From the NCBI GenBank assembly GCA_012514645.1, contig JAAYZW010000039.1:1-36671 (forward strand): 36,671 nucleotides of DNA. Reading direction: 5' to 3'. The translations under genes were made by a program, and so were the position numbers. Of the stretch, positions 16,627 through 24,254 are shown piece after piece. The stretch is from Chloroflexota bacterium. GTDB taxonomy: Bacteria > Chloroflexota > Anaerolineae > Anaerolineales > Anaerolineaceae. The notes under the pieces were generated by a model that saw only the letters and a program-made list of their open reading frames with translations, did no database searches and was not told where the DNA came from. Position 1 is the first letter of the stretch; each line of letters starts with the position of its first letter.

Positions 16627-17076
16627 TTAAAAAGGTGAGTTATCATCAAAATCAATGTCATCAAAATTGTCGATATCCGGATCATCGGTGTCAGGGTCAT
16701 CGTCACCAAAATCGCTGTCGAAATAATCCTGGTTGTCCTCTTCCTCGTCGGAAAGGTCTTTTCGCACCCAAAGAAGCAGAAGGTCGCCCTCCTCAACGCT
16801 GATGGCACGGGCAGCGATAATTGGATCTTCGCGGCGCAGACCGATACGATCTTTGTATTCCAGATACATTGTCTGTTTCTCAGCCCAGGTGTTCTGGCAT
16901 CGTTCCAAGAGTTTCTGTGCGTCGAAAGTGCGCAGGTTGGTAAAAGCTGTGTTGTATAAAAAAGGTCCTTCCATTACTCCGCTAACCCAGTTCAGCGAGC
17001 CGTCACCAAAGTGGTTCACAGAAACGACCTGGAATTCAGGGGTGGGACCTTCGATGATAGTAATTTTATTGTTCAT
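16627..17076 (-). CDS. conserved-looking unknown protein with poly-acidic tail
   Basis: A 149-residue protein. The N-terminal 105 residues look folded ('ITIIEGPTPEFQVVSVNHFGD', with a 'LLLLWVRKD' strand at the end); the last 40 residues are almost only Asp, Glu, Asn, Phe and Ser. The frame is open to 17166, but the extra 30 residues look like translated non-coding DNA, so ATG 17076 is preferred. No Shine-Dalgarno is seen before it. There is no signal peptide, so it is probably cytosolic. I cannot name a family. The acidic tail may mimic nucleic acid or bind a basic partner, but that is a guess. Confidence 0.7.
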   Translation of the reverse strand: MNNKITIIEGPTPEFQVVSVNHFGDGSLNWVSGVMEGPFLYNTAFTNLRTFDAQKLLERCQNTWAEKQTMYLEYKDRIGLRREDPIIAARAISVEEGDLLLLWVRKDLSDEEEDNQDYFDSDFGDDDPDTDDPDIDNFDDIDFDDNSPF

Positions 17077-17242
17077 AGCAGCAGGAATGATACCATAACC
17101 AGGGAGGCTGTGCAGTAAGAATGAGAAGATGACAGGAATTCTAAATATGGTAATTTTTGGAAACAAAATACGGAATGCACAGTAAATTCAGAAGCCGGAT
17201 TTGAGATTGCTGCAACACTACTGTACATGAAATGGTAATAGC

Positions 17243-17303
17243 AGTAGGGGTCGGTCTGGCTGATTGGGTGGTGACTGTGGATTCGTGATTGGGACCCACC
17301 TGT
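17243..17303 (+). repeat. Family A partial copy A4
   Basis: The stretch from GTAGGGG through GGTCTGGC, GGTGACTGTG and TGATTGGGACC matches the second half of A2 (GGTCTGAC, GGTGATTGTG, CAATTGGGACC). It is also similar to A5 about 262 nt downstream. Confidence 0.6.
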
Positions 17304-17342
17304 ATGGTTGGAAACTGATTGTCAAAAGCGCATACTGGTTCT

Positions 17343-17461
17343 GTAGGGCGAGATTGAGGAGGTTGTGGCGCCGATATCAATGATCACACACACATCGGCG
17401 GATTGGAGGCGCGATACGCTCTTGTCAATGGAATCATCCGGCACCTCCAATCTCGCCCTAC
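17343..17461. repeat. GTAGGG-type inverted repeat (family C)
   Basis: Outer arms GTAGGGCGAGATTG (17343-17356) and CAATCTCGCCCTAC (17448-17461) are perfectly complementary over 14 nt. Inside are CGCCGAT/ATCGGCG (17369-17375, 17394-17400) and a competing arm GATTGGAGG (17401-17409) that can pair with CCTCCAATC (17444-17452). The first 17 nt are identical to 34155-34171. Confidence 0.8.
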
Positions 17462-17504
17462 GACTGCTCCCGGGACAACATGGCAGCCGTCCCCTACGTG
17501 TATC

Positions 17505-17571
17505 TGTAGGAGCGGGTCTGGCGAATTGTGTAGTGTTTCTACGTTCTTGATTGGGACCTTCACTTACGTTT
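17505..17571 (+). repeat. Family A partial copy A5
   Basis: GTAGGAGCGGGTCTGGC, then GTGTAGTGTTTCTACG and TTGATTGGGACC, collinear with A4. A4 and A5 bracket the inverted repeat at 17343-17461. Confidence 0.6.
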
Positions 17572-17602
17572 GTGTAACCATGGACTTGGCAAATTTACCA
17601 GA

Positions 17603-17638
17603 GCAAACAACCCACCAGAATCCTGATGGGTTGTTTGC
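17603..17638 (-). terminator. stem-loop after the triple-repeat gene, likely terminator
   Basis: 16-bp stem (17603-17618 with 17623-17638, one G-U pair), 4-nt loop, 44 nt downstream of the minus-strand stop. The U-tract is poor on both sides (TTGTTTGC lies inside the stem), so termination may be Rho-assisted or the stem may protect the mRNA end. Confidence 0.6.
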
Positions 17639-17681
17639 CTATAGGGAGGAAACGGGGTTATGCCGTTCCGTTTCATTGCTG

Positions 17682-18734
17682 CTATTTATTAGCGGTCGAA
17701 TTCCAGAACCAGTTGTAAGCGTACCACCCACCTGTGTGGGCATCAACCCGGATAGCGATTCTAGGCAAGCCAGTTAATTCGGCTGGAACATCAAAAACAG
17801 CTTCTATGTTTCCACCAGCGCCGGTGTTAAACTGAGCGACTTCGATTCCACCAAGTGCCTGGGTCCACATCTTGCCCATTCGGACCGTGAAATCGGTATC
17901 TGCAGGGAAGTTAATTCCACTGATCGTCACAGATGTGTCTTTTACAACAGCCTTAATGCTGAAGCTTGGGTGCTTCACAGCAGGTGGTTCAGTTGGCTCG
18001 GGTGTGGGCTCTGGGTCAGCTGGCGTGTGGCTCTTGTTATAGAACCAGTTGAAGGCATACCACCCGCCAGTTTTGGCGTCTAATCTGATGGCGATGATGT
18101 TTTCGCCGGCAAGCTCAGCGGGAATGGGGAACGTCGCTTCAAAGGAGCCGGTGTCGCTTGAAGTCACTTCGGCTGCGACGATGCCGTCGATGCCGCGTGT
18201 GCCATTTTTGCCCATGCGAACCACAAACTCGCGGCTCTTAGGGAAGTTATTAGCGACAATGGTCACGTTATTACCAGCATCAACAGACTTAATGCTGATA
18301 GTGGGAACAGTGGTGACTGGCGGCTGTGTTGGCTTGGGTGCTTCGCCACCAGGCCAGGTGCCGTTGTCCTTATTGTTCCAGAACCAGTTGTAGTAAAAGT
18401 ATCCACCAGTGGTGCTTTCGATCCGGATAGAAATCATAGCGCGACCTTTGAGGGCAGCCGGGATGTCAACCGTGACCTGAAACGCGCCGCCGGAGGCAGA
18501 GTTGAACAAGGCGGATTCGATTCCGTCTTCGCCGCGAGTGTTGTATTCACCCATGAGGACTTTAAAATCGTAACCCGCGGGCATGTCTTTGGTCTGAATA
18601 GTTACTGTTTCATCGGTTTTCACTGATGAAATGGTAAAACTTGGGTAGGCGGCTGAAACATTGCTGGTGCTAAAAAAAGCTGTAACAAGCAAGGTTGTTG
18701 CCAAGAGGATTGCAAATAGTCGTTTATTTTTCAT
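17682..18734 (-). CDS. secreted protein with three copies of an unrecognised ~95-residue domain
   Basis: A 350-residue protein with a Sec signal peptide (1-28, cleavage near VSA-AYP). Three tandem repeats follow (about 30-120, 138-230, 252-347), each with the pattern F-x-[IV]-[SK]..., 'MG...TRG.[DE]GI', 'G.F..[TV]..IPA.L.G...I.IR', and a closing aromatic motif 'TGG[WY]..[YF]NWF[WY]N'. Linkers between repeats are rich in Pro and Thr ('PKPTQPPVTT', 'PEPTPEPTEPP'). All-beta, wall- or carbohydrate-binding character is likely from the aromatic ends and linkers, but no known domain is recognised. ATG 18734 is chosen over GTG 18740 because GGAG lies five bases upstream. It is a single gene with its own promoter. 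Confidence 0.8.
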   Translation of the reverse strand: MKNKRLFAILLATTLLVTAFFSTSNVSAAYPSFTISSVKTDETVTIQTKDMPAGYDFKVLMGEYNTRGEDGIESALFNSASGGAFQVTVDIPAALKGRAMISIRIESTTGGYFYYNWFWNNKDNGTWPGGEAPKPTQPPVTTVPTISIKSVDAGNNVTIVANNFPKSREFVVRMGKNGTRGIDGIVAAEVTSSDTGSFEATFPIPAELAGENIIAIRLDAKTGGWYAFNWFYNKSHTPADPEPTPEPTEPPAVKHPSFSIKAVVKDTSVTISGINFPADTDFTVRMGKMWTQALGGIEVAQFNTGAGGNIEAVFDVPAELTGLPRIAIRVDAHTGGWYAYNWFWNSTANK

Positions 18735-18816
18735 TACCACTCCTTTACTTGGTCATGAGGTAATAGTCATACTTAAGTGACGTAAAAACTCTTCAATTAG
18801 TTCCACAATTAATTGA

Positions 18817-18846
18817 ATTATACAACTGTAGTTGTCTCGATTCCAA
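18817..18846 (-). promoter_or_regulatory. promoter of the triple-repeat gene with an internal palindrome
   Basis: Minus strand: TTGGAA (18841-18846), 18-nt spacer, TATAAT (18817-18822). The spacer holds the inverted repeat ACAACT-GT-AGTTGT (18822-18835), placed where a repressor would block polymerase. Confidence 0.6.
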
Positions 18847-18949
18847 TCAAACCTGATACTTAAGCGGCAGAGGGAGGCAGGCCGCCTCTGTGCAGAGATA
18901 ACCGTTCAAGTGACTCCGAACGATTGTCTGCGAAAAATTGCGTTCGCAG

Positions 18950-18955
18950 TATAAT
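18950..18955 (+). promoter_or_regulatory. -10 box abutting the M23 start (possible leaderless promoter)
   Basis: TATAAT followed by seven bases (GCAGCCG) and the ATG. No ribosome site fits in between. The -35 is weak (TTGTCT at 18924 would need a 20-nt spacer). Confidence 0.5.
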
Positions 18956-18962
18956 GCAGCCG

Positions 18963-19700
18963 ATGAGCGATAAAACAAAAAAGGCAATCATATATTTTCT
19001 TATGGTCGTTGTAATTGGGGCGGTTTTGGTAGGACTATTATTCGGTAAGCGGCTCATTGCCTATCAGCGCACCTGGACTTCAGAGCGTAACAAGGCGGTT
19101 TTTGCGTACATTCGGAACCCGGATCAGCACCGGGAATGGGACCTGGAAGCCTTGTCCCGCTGCGGCGATGCGCCTTTCGTCCTTCCCACCAGGGGTTATA
19201 TCGGCTATCTTTATCACGACTCATTTTCGTTTTTAAAGCTGCATACCGGGCTGGATATATTTGGTGGAGAAGAGAGCGGAGTAACGCCTGTCTATGCTCC
19301 GTTCGATGGCTTCATTACCCGCGAAAGTGATTGGAAATCGAGCCTGATCCTCAGAGTTCCACAGGATCCGCTTGATCCAGACCGACAAATTTGGGTGTAT
19401 ATGACTCATATGGCTGACCGCTTTGGCAATTCGCTGATCGAACCTCTTTACCCTAATGGCGCATCTGAGATTCCGGTCAGCCAGGGCGATTTGCTCGGCT
19501 ACCAGGGTAATTATTCCGGCAACCCAAACAGACCAACCGGCGTCCATTTGCACATCTCGATCGTGAGAGACGATGGAAGCGGAAGTTACTTGAACGAATT
19601 GCATATTGAAAACACGCTGGATCCCTCCCCCTATTTCGGTATGCTCCTAGATGCATCCACGAGCATGGACGTTCATCCTGCCTGTGGCTCCCGCAGGTAG
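18963..19700 (+). CDS. membrane-anchored M23 family metallopeptidase
   Basis: A 245-residue protein with one N-terminal transmembrane helix (about 7-27) and an external M23/LytM domain with H94xxxD98 ('HTGLDIFG') and HxH at 195-197 ('HLHIS'). It has no LysM. The motif spacing is longer than in the other M23 protein at 15320, and the core is more diverged. ATG 18963 is preferred over 18924, since the hydrophobic anchor then sits at the usual place. There is no Shine-Dalgarno, and a TATAAT (18950-18955) ends only 7 nt before the ATG, suggesting a leaderless mRNA. It lies 51 nt before the MBL-fold gene, which has its own promoter. Confidence 0.85.
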   Translation: MSDKTKKAIIYFLMVVVIGAVLVGLLFGKRLIAYQRTWTSERNKAVFAYIRNPDQHREWDLEALSRCGDAPFVLPTRGYIGYLYHDSFSFLKLHTGLDIFGGEESGVTPVYAPFDGFITRESDWKSSLILRVPQDPLDPDRQIWVYMTHMADRFGNSLIEPLYPNGASEIPVSQGDLLGYQGNYSGNPNRPTGVHLHISIVRDDGSGSYLNELHIENTLDPSPYFGMLLDASTSMDVHPACGSRR

Positions 19701-19701
19701 G

Positions 19702-19730
19702 TGGAAAAATCAAGCAGGTTTGGCTATAAT
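19702..19730 (+). promoter_or_regulatory. promoter of the MBL-asparaginase-nth operon
   Basis: TGGAAA (19702-19707), 17-nt spacer, TATAAT (19725-19730); the ribosome site GGAGG follows at 19741. Confidence 0.6.
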
Positions 19731-19751
19731 TCCGGCAATCGGAGGAATACG

Positions 19752-20597
19752 ATGAGAGAGATTGCGTCCAATGTATATATTGAAGAGAATTCTCTTGGAC
19801 TTGTCGCAGGTTTGATCAAAAACCAGAGCGGTAAGATTTTAATCGATTCGCCAGTCAGGAATGTATCTGGTGGGGCTTGGAAAGATTCATCGGGAAGATC
19901 TGAAAGCGAGAGAGGCTGCTACCTGATCGTTTTGGACAGCAATTATGATCGGATTTTGAGCGTAAAGGGCAGCAATTGTGTGCTCGTGGCGCATTCTGAT
20001 GCGATTTCGCCGCTTCGCAGTCGTGTTGCCCCTCCAAAAACCAACGAAGAGATGGCACAGCTTTCTGAACCGCAAGAAACGATGGCTGGGCTAAGCCGTA
20101 TGTTTCCGCCGGATCTCAATTTTGACACACAATTGAGCCTGCACCTGCACGATCTGCACATCAGCTTGGAGCATCACCCCGGCTCGAACAACGCCGGTGT
20201 TTGGGTGGAGATCCCGGAGCGCAAGGTGATCTTTGTCGGTGATACGGTTGTCGTCGATCAACCTCCTTTTCTGGCTTATGCCAACCTGCAGCGCTGGGAA
20301 GAAGACCTCGCCTTGCTCAGCTCAAAGAGATTTGCCAGTTACCAGGTGGTTTCCGCCCGCAGTGGTGTGGTCGATCGTGAGCAGGTTAAACAAATGGGCA
20401 AACATATTATCTTCATCCGCAAAAGGTTTGACGCGCTCAAAGATGAGAACGCGCCAATCGAAGAATGGTACAACCAGATACCATCAATTTCATCACGAAT
20501 CGGGCAACTGGACTTGTTTAACAGAGAACTTTTTTACAACCGGCTGCACTGGGGCATCACCACTTACTACGAACTGAATCGCCGCGAGAAAGGGTAA
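19752..20597 (+). CDS. metallo-beta-lactamase-fold protein with degenerate metal site
   Basis: A 281-residue protein that follows the MBL fold: N-terminal strands 'NVYIEENS..LVAGLI' and 'KILIDSP', then the place of HxHxDH, which here reads D62-S-N64-Y-D66-R67, so all three His are lost and only Asp stays. Later positions are partly kept: H142 in 'HHPGS' and D164 in 'FVGDTVV'. A bound dinuclear zinc site is therefore unlikely in the classical form; the protein may be a pseudo-enzyme or bind one metal or a ligand. ATG 19752 is chosen for its strong GGAGG ribosome site. It is the first gene of a tight operon with asparaginase II (3-nt gap) and endonuclease III. Confidence 0.75.
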   Translation: MREIASNVYIEENSLGLVAGLIKNQSGKILIDSPVRNVSGGAWKDSSGRSESERGCYLIVLDSNYDRILSVKGSNCVLVAHSDAISPLRSRVAPPKTNEEMAQLSEPQETMAGLSRMFPPDLNFDTQLSLHLHDLHISLEHHPGSNNAGVWVEIPERKVIFVGDTVVVDQPPFLAYANLQRWEEDLALLSSKRFASYQVVSARSGVVDREQVKQMGKHIIFIRKRFDALKDENAPIEEWYNQIPSISSRIGQLDLFNRELFYNRLHWGITTYYELNRREKG

Positions 20598-20600
20598 GCA

Positions 20601-21653
20601 ATGGACATTTGCACAGGATACGAACCCCTGGTTGAGTTGACCAGGGGCGGAATTGTTGAAAGCCTTCACCTGGGAGCACTGGCGATGGTGGACTCTTCGG
20701 GTGAATTGCTGGCGGCTTACGGAAACCCCGACATGGTCGATTTTCCACGCAGTTCGATGAAACCCTTCCAGGCTTTACCCCTGGTGGAAGCTATGGGCAT
20801 CGAAATTTTTGGGTTCAGTGACGAGGAGCTGGCGATCATGTGCGCGTCACATACCGGCACCGATGAGCACGTGCGGGTCTTGAAGTCTATCCATAAGAAG
20901 ATCGGCGTTGGTCTGAATGACTTGCAGTGCGGCGTGCACTGGCCAATCGACAAAGAAACCACGTTCCAAATGCGTCTCCGCGGAGAAGAACCAGATTCAT
21001 ACCGGCATAATTGCTCAGGCAAGCACAGTGGCATGCTCGCGCAGGCAATACTGCTTGGTTTGAGCTTTGAAGACTACCTCGCACCGGTGCACATCGTTCA
21101 GCAAAACATTCGGAAGGCAGTGGCAGACATGTGCGGGATTCACCGCGACGACATGATTTTTGGCGTCGATGGCTGCAGCGCGCCAGTTTATGCCATGCCG
21201 CTCAGCAGCTTTGCCTGGGCGATCGCGCGGCTGGTTGACCCAATTGATCTCGAACCTGGACGGCAGATTGCCTGTGGGCGCATCACCAAAGCAATGCGCA
21301 CGTACCCCGAGATGGTCTCAGGGCAAGGACAACTCGACACGGTGTTGATGCAGGTGATGCAAGGAAAAGTAATCGCCAAAGGCGGAGCGGAAGGCTTTCA
21401 GCTTGTGGGAATTATGCCGGGCGCAATTGCTCCAGGTTCCAAAGGGGTAGGTATAGCGCTCAAAATCGCCGATGGTGACCAGACTCGCAGGGCAACTGCG
21501 CGAGTTTTGGTTGAAGTGCTGAAAGCGCTTGGGTTTGGGGACGTTATGGATTCACCAGAATTCGAAAAATTTAACCTACCGGTATTGAAAAACTTCAGGG
21601 GCATCGACATCGGAAATTCCAGGTTAGCCAGACCGTTTCGGCTGATTTCGTGA
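20601..21653 (+). CDS. L-asparaginase II family protein (Rhizobium-type)
   Basis: A 350-residue protein of the Rhizobium etli-type asparaginase family, unrelated to E. coli AnsA/AnsB. Residues matching the family's active site are visible: S51-S-M-K54 (SxxK), S83 in 'CASHTG', C138 and K141 in 'HNCSGKH', and C192 in 'DGCSAP' (Cys and Lys residues form the zinc site in the R. etli enzyme). Full family length, no signal peptide. Likely reaction: L-asparagine to L-aspartate and ammonia in the cytosol, consistent with peptide or amino acid use, although some members may act on other amides. The start lies 3 nt after the MBL-fold gene's stop. Confidence 0.92.
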   Translation: MDICTGYEPLVELTRGGIVESLHLGALAMVDSSGELLAAYGNPDMVDFPRSSMKPFQALPLVEAMGIEIFGFSDEELAIMCASHTGTDEHVRVLKSIHKKIGVGLNDLQCGVHWPIDKETTFQMRLRGEEPDSYRHNCSGKHSGMLAQAILLGLSFEDYLAPVHIVQQNIRKAVADMCGIHRDDMIFGVDGCSAPVYAMPLSSFAWAIARLVDPIDLEPGRQIACGRITKAMRTYPEMVSGQGQLDTVLMQVMQGKVIAKGGAEGFQLVGIMPGAIAPGSKGVGIALKIADGDQTRRATARVLVEVLKALGFGDVMDSPEFEKFNLPVLKNFRGIDIGNSRLARPFRLIS

Positions 21654-21654
21654 T

Positions 21655-22347
21655 ATGCAATTAGCCAAAGAAGATCTCGTCAGAAAAGAAAAATTAGCCC
21701 TTGTCGGTCAGCGACTGCTGGACTTATATGGCGAGCCTGAGTGGTTTGAGCGGCTGCCAGCCGTGGATGAATTGGTTTGCACGATCCTCTCCCAAAATAC
21801 CAATGACATTAATCGTGACAAAGCCTTTACTGAGCTGCAGCAGCGCTATGGCAGCTGGGAAGCGGTGCGTGATGCCGATCCGGCTGAATTGCAGTATGTT
21901 ATCCGGATTGCCGGTTTGGCAAACCAAAAAGGTCCCAACATCCAGGCAGCTTTGCAGGCAATCAGCGAAAAGAATGGTGAAATTGATCTGGAATGGCTCA
22001 AGGACCTGGAAGTCGACGAAGCGAGGGACTGGTTGGTGCGTTTGAAAGGTGTTGGACCGAAAACTGCTGCGATCGTGATGGTATTTTCGCTGGACATGCC
22101 TGCGTTTCCGGTGGATACGCATGTCTATCGCGTAACCGGTCGAATTGGTTTGCGTCCGGCAAAAATGAACGTGGAGAAGACTCATACCTACCTGGAAATG
22201 ATTGGAAATCCGGATGATTTTGGACCGCTTCATTTGAACATTATCAATCTTGGCAGGCAAATATGTCAGGCACGGAAACCGAAATGCTCAATTTGCCCGG
22301 TGGTGGATTTGTGCGATTATCCAGACAAGAGTTTTGATCCGGTGTAG
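21655..22347 (+). CDS. nth: endonuclease III (DNA glycosylase/AP lyase)
   Basis: A 230-residue HhH-GPD base-excision repair enzyme. The helix-hairpin-helix 'LKGVGPKTA' contains catalytic Lys K136, followed by Asp D154 in 'FPVDTHVYRV'. The [4Fe-4S] cluster signature C-x6-C-x2-C-x5-C is complete (C204, C211, C214, C220). It is slightly longer at the N-terminus than E. coli Nth. It starts 1 nt after the asparaginase stop, so translation is coupled; the link between repair and asparagine breakdown is probably only operon convenience. It is convergent with miaB. Confidence 0.94.
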   Translation: MQLAKEDLVRKEKLALVGQRLLDLYGEPEWFERLPAVDELVCTILSQNTNDINRDKAFTELQQRYGSWEAVRDADPAELQYVIRIAGLANQKGPNIQAALQAISEKNGEIDLEWLKDLEVDEARDWLVRLKGVGPKTAAIVMVFSLDMPAFPVDTHVYRVTGRIGLRPAKMNVEKTHTYLEMIGNPDDFGPLHLNIINLGRQICQARKPKCSICPVVDLCDYPDKSFDPV

Positions 22348-22450
22348 AGATGCAGTGTCGTTCGCGATGGTCTGCCGACCGAGCTTACGTTCAGTTGGGG
22401 AGCAGGGTTGGAACGATATTAAAAAGCCCAGGCGTCAGAAACGAGCAGCT

Positions 22451-23761
22451 TTAGGTTAGTGTACCGAGCAGTGACCAGGGTCCGGTCCAGTTGATTTTAA
22501 CGTTCCGCAGTTGACCGGTCAGATCATTGGCGCTTTCAACAAAAACCAACCGGTTGGTAGAAGTGCGGCCGCGCCAGCGTTCCTTCTGTTTTGCTTCAAA
22601 CAAGACTTGCTGCGTCTGACCCAGGAATTGTTGGTTGATCTCAGAAACAACTCGTTTTTGCAGATCTTCAAGCGCTCGAAAACGGCGCATCTTTTCCTCA
22701 GCCGGCACGTCGTCTTCAAAAAACTTGGATGAATAGGTGTTTGGGCGGGGGGAATAACGAGCCAGGTGGGCGACATCCAGCCGTAAATCTTCGAGCAGTT
22801 TATAAGTCTCCTCAAAAGCGGCTGGGCTTTCACCGGGAAAGCCAACAATAATATCGGTACCAATTGAAACCCCAGGTATGCGATCGCGAATGCGAGCGAC
22901 CAGGTCGCGGTATTCCCGGTTTGTATAGCCGCGGCGCATCTGCAGCAAGATCTCGTCATCACCAGCCTGAACAGGCACCTCAATGTGCGGCATCACCTTG
23001 GGCAGTTCTGCTACCGCCTCGATCAGCGAATCAGTCATCCAGCTGGGGTGTGAGGTCAGGAAACGGATGCGCTCAAGACCATCGATTTCCGAGAGCCTGG
23101 CAAGAAGTTCGGGCAAAAGTATTCCATTGATCAGGTCGATGCCGTAACGATCGACAATTTGACCGAGTAACACCAGTTCTTTTGCGCCGTGGGCAACCAT
23201 CACCTGGGCTTCTGCCAATATCTTCTCCGGGTCACGGCTGCGTTCCTTGCCGCGCCTCGCGGGAATCACACAATAAGCGCAGGCGTGCGAGCAGCCCAGT
23301 ACAATCGGTAAATTCTCAGAAACGGTGTGTCGGGCGTCGGTGGTGACAGCAAACTCTTGATCGAGCACTTCGTCAACCTGCCGGCGCCAGGATTCGGATG
23401 CCTCAATCTCAATTCGATTTTCCAGGAAACGCAGGAAAGGCTCGGGGTCTGAAGGAGCGGCAAAAATATCCACAAAGGGATAGCGCTTTTCGAGGGCGGG
23501 ATTCCCTTTGATTCCGACCAGGCAGCCCATCAGCCCGATTACGAGCTCGGGGTTTTGTTGCTTCAGGGGGCGCAGAGAATTCAAGCGACCAAGCGCGCGG
23601 TCTTCAGCGCTTTGCCGCACCACGCAGGTGTTGAGGATGATCATGCCTGCCTGTGATGCGTCGTTGGTTTCTTCGAGCCCGAGTGTGCCCAGGGCACGCG
23701 CAATTCTGTCGCTGTCAGCGACATTCATTTGACAGCCTTCTGTCCAGATATGATATTTCAT
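22451..23761 (-). CDS. miaB: tRNA-2-methylthio-N6-dimethylallyladenosine synthase
   Basis: A 436-residue radical SAM methylthiotransferase acting on A37 of tRNAs that read U-starting codons. The N-terminal UPF0004 domain has three Cys for the auxiliary cluster (in 'EGCQMN', 'NTCVVR', 'MGCLVG'). The radical SAM motif is C157-x3-C161-x2-C164 ('CSHACAYC'), followed by 'RRGKERSR'. The C-terminal TRAM domain (about 370-436) binds tRNA. The length and the 'ARRGKERSR' segment suit MiaB better than MtaB or RimO. The start at 23761 has no ribosome site and a TATAAT eight bases upstream. Confidence 0.93.
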   Translation of the reverse strand: MKYHIWTEGCQMNVADSDRIARALGTLGLEETNDASQAGMIILNTCVVRQSAEDRALGRLNSLRPLKQQNPELVIGLMGCLVGIKGNPALEKRYPFVDIFAAPSDPEPFLRFLENRIEIEASESWRRQVDEVLDQEFAVTTDARHTVSENLPIVLGCSHACAYCVIPARRGKERSRDPEKILAEAQVMVAHGAKELVLLGQIVDRYGIDLINGILLPELLARLSEIDGLERIRFLTSHPSWMTDSLIEAVAELPKVMPHIEVPVQAGDDEILLQMRRGYTNREYRDLVARIRDRIPGVSIGTDIIVGFPGESPAAFEETYKLLEDLRLDVAHLARYSPRPNTYSSKFFEDDVPAEEKMRRFRALEDLQKRVVSEINQQFLGQTQQVLFEAKQKERWRGRTSTNRLVFVESANDLTGQLRNVKINWTGPWSLLGTLT

Positions 23762-23769
23762 AGGGCGGT

Positions 23770-23775
23770 ATTATA
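23770..23775 (-). promoter_or_regulatory. -10 box abutting miaB start (possible leaderless promoter)
   Basis: Minus-strand TATAAT, then ACCGCCCT and the ATG. The expected transcription start falls on or next to the ATG. No Shine-Dalgarno. Confidence 0.5.
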
Positions 23776-23879
23776 CCTGAACGAATCAAAACTCGGAATC
23801 GTGGCAAAGGTTTTGCTAATCTACCCAATAAGGAAAAGGTTGATGATATAATCGCCTTACTAAACTGGAGGTTAAAAGC

Positions 23880-24212
23880 ATGGATTTTAAAATCACCGAT
23901 TATAAGCGCTGCGTAGTAGTCAAAGGAATGGGACGCATTGATAGCGCCACCGCACCCGATGTTGAAAAAGTGTTGAACGATCTGTTGGAAAGCAGAAAAA
24001 CTATCATAATGGATATGTCTGATATCACCTTTGTTTCCAGTGCTGGTTGGTGGGCGATTATCCGTATTTATAAAGACCTTCAAAAACGAGGGGACCACCA
24101 GATCACACTGGCTGAAATACCGGAAAACGTTCATAGTTCCATGGAACTGATCGGTATTCTGCCATATTTCCCGACTTACGATACCCTGGTGGAAGCAGTC
24201 GCTAACGTTTAA
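23880..24212 (+). CDS. STAS-domain anti-sigma factor antagonist
   Basis: A 110-residue single STAS domain like SpoIIAA/RsbV. The conserved loop 'ITFVSSAGWWAI' holds Ser53-Ser54 at the phosphorylation site, and 'KTIIMDMSDI' is the strand before it. Such proteins are switched by a serine kinase (RsbW type) and a PP2C phosphatase; neither partner is in the window. The two Trp after Gly are unusual, since most members have Leu/Gly there. The ribosome site GGAGG lies nine bases before ATG, and a -10 TATAAT is at 23847-23852. It stands alone. Confidence 0.9.
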   Translation: MDFKITDYKRCVVVKGMGRIDSATAPDVEKVLNDLLESRKTIIMDMSDITFVSSAGWWAIIRIYKDLQKRGDHQITLAEIPENVHSSMELIGILPYFPTYDTLVEAVANV

Positions 24213-24215
24213 TTT

Positions 24216-24254
24216 TAAAAAAGGGGCTGTCCCATATGATTGGCGGCAGCCCCC
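24216..24254 (-). terminator. terminator facing minus-strand transcripts
   Basis: Stem GGGGCTG (24223-24229) / CAGCCCC (24247-24253), 17-nt loop. Read on the minus strand it is followed by TTTTTT (24217-24222 region), so it would stop transcripts coming from the gluzincin gene through the repeat array. On the plus strand, after the STAS gene, there is no U-tract. Confidence 0.6.

Larger units (their letters stand above)
17077..17681. other. 605-bp repeat-filled intergenic region
   Basis: No gene. Holds partial family A copies A4 and A5, a GTAGGG-type inverted repeat between them, and a long stem-loop at 17603-17638. Open frames at 17365-17777 are shadows over these repeats. Confidence 0.6.
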
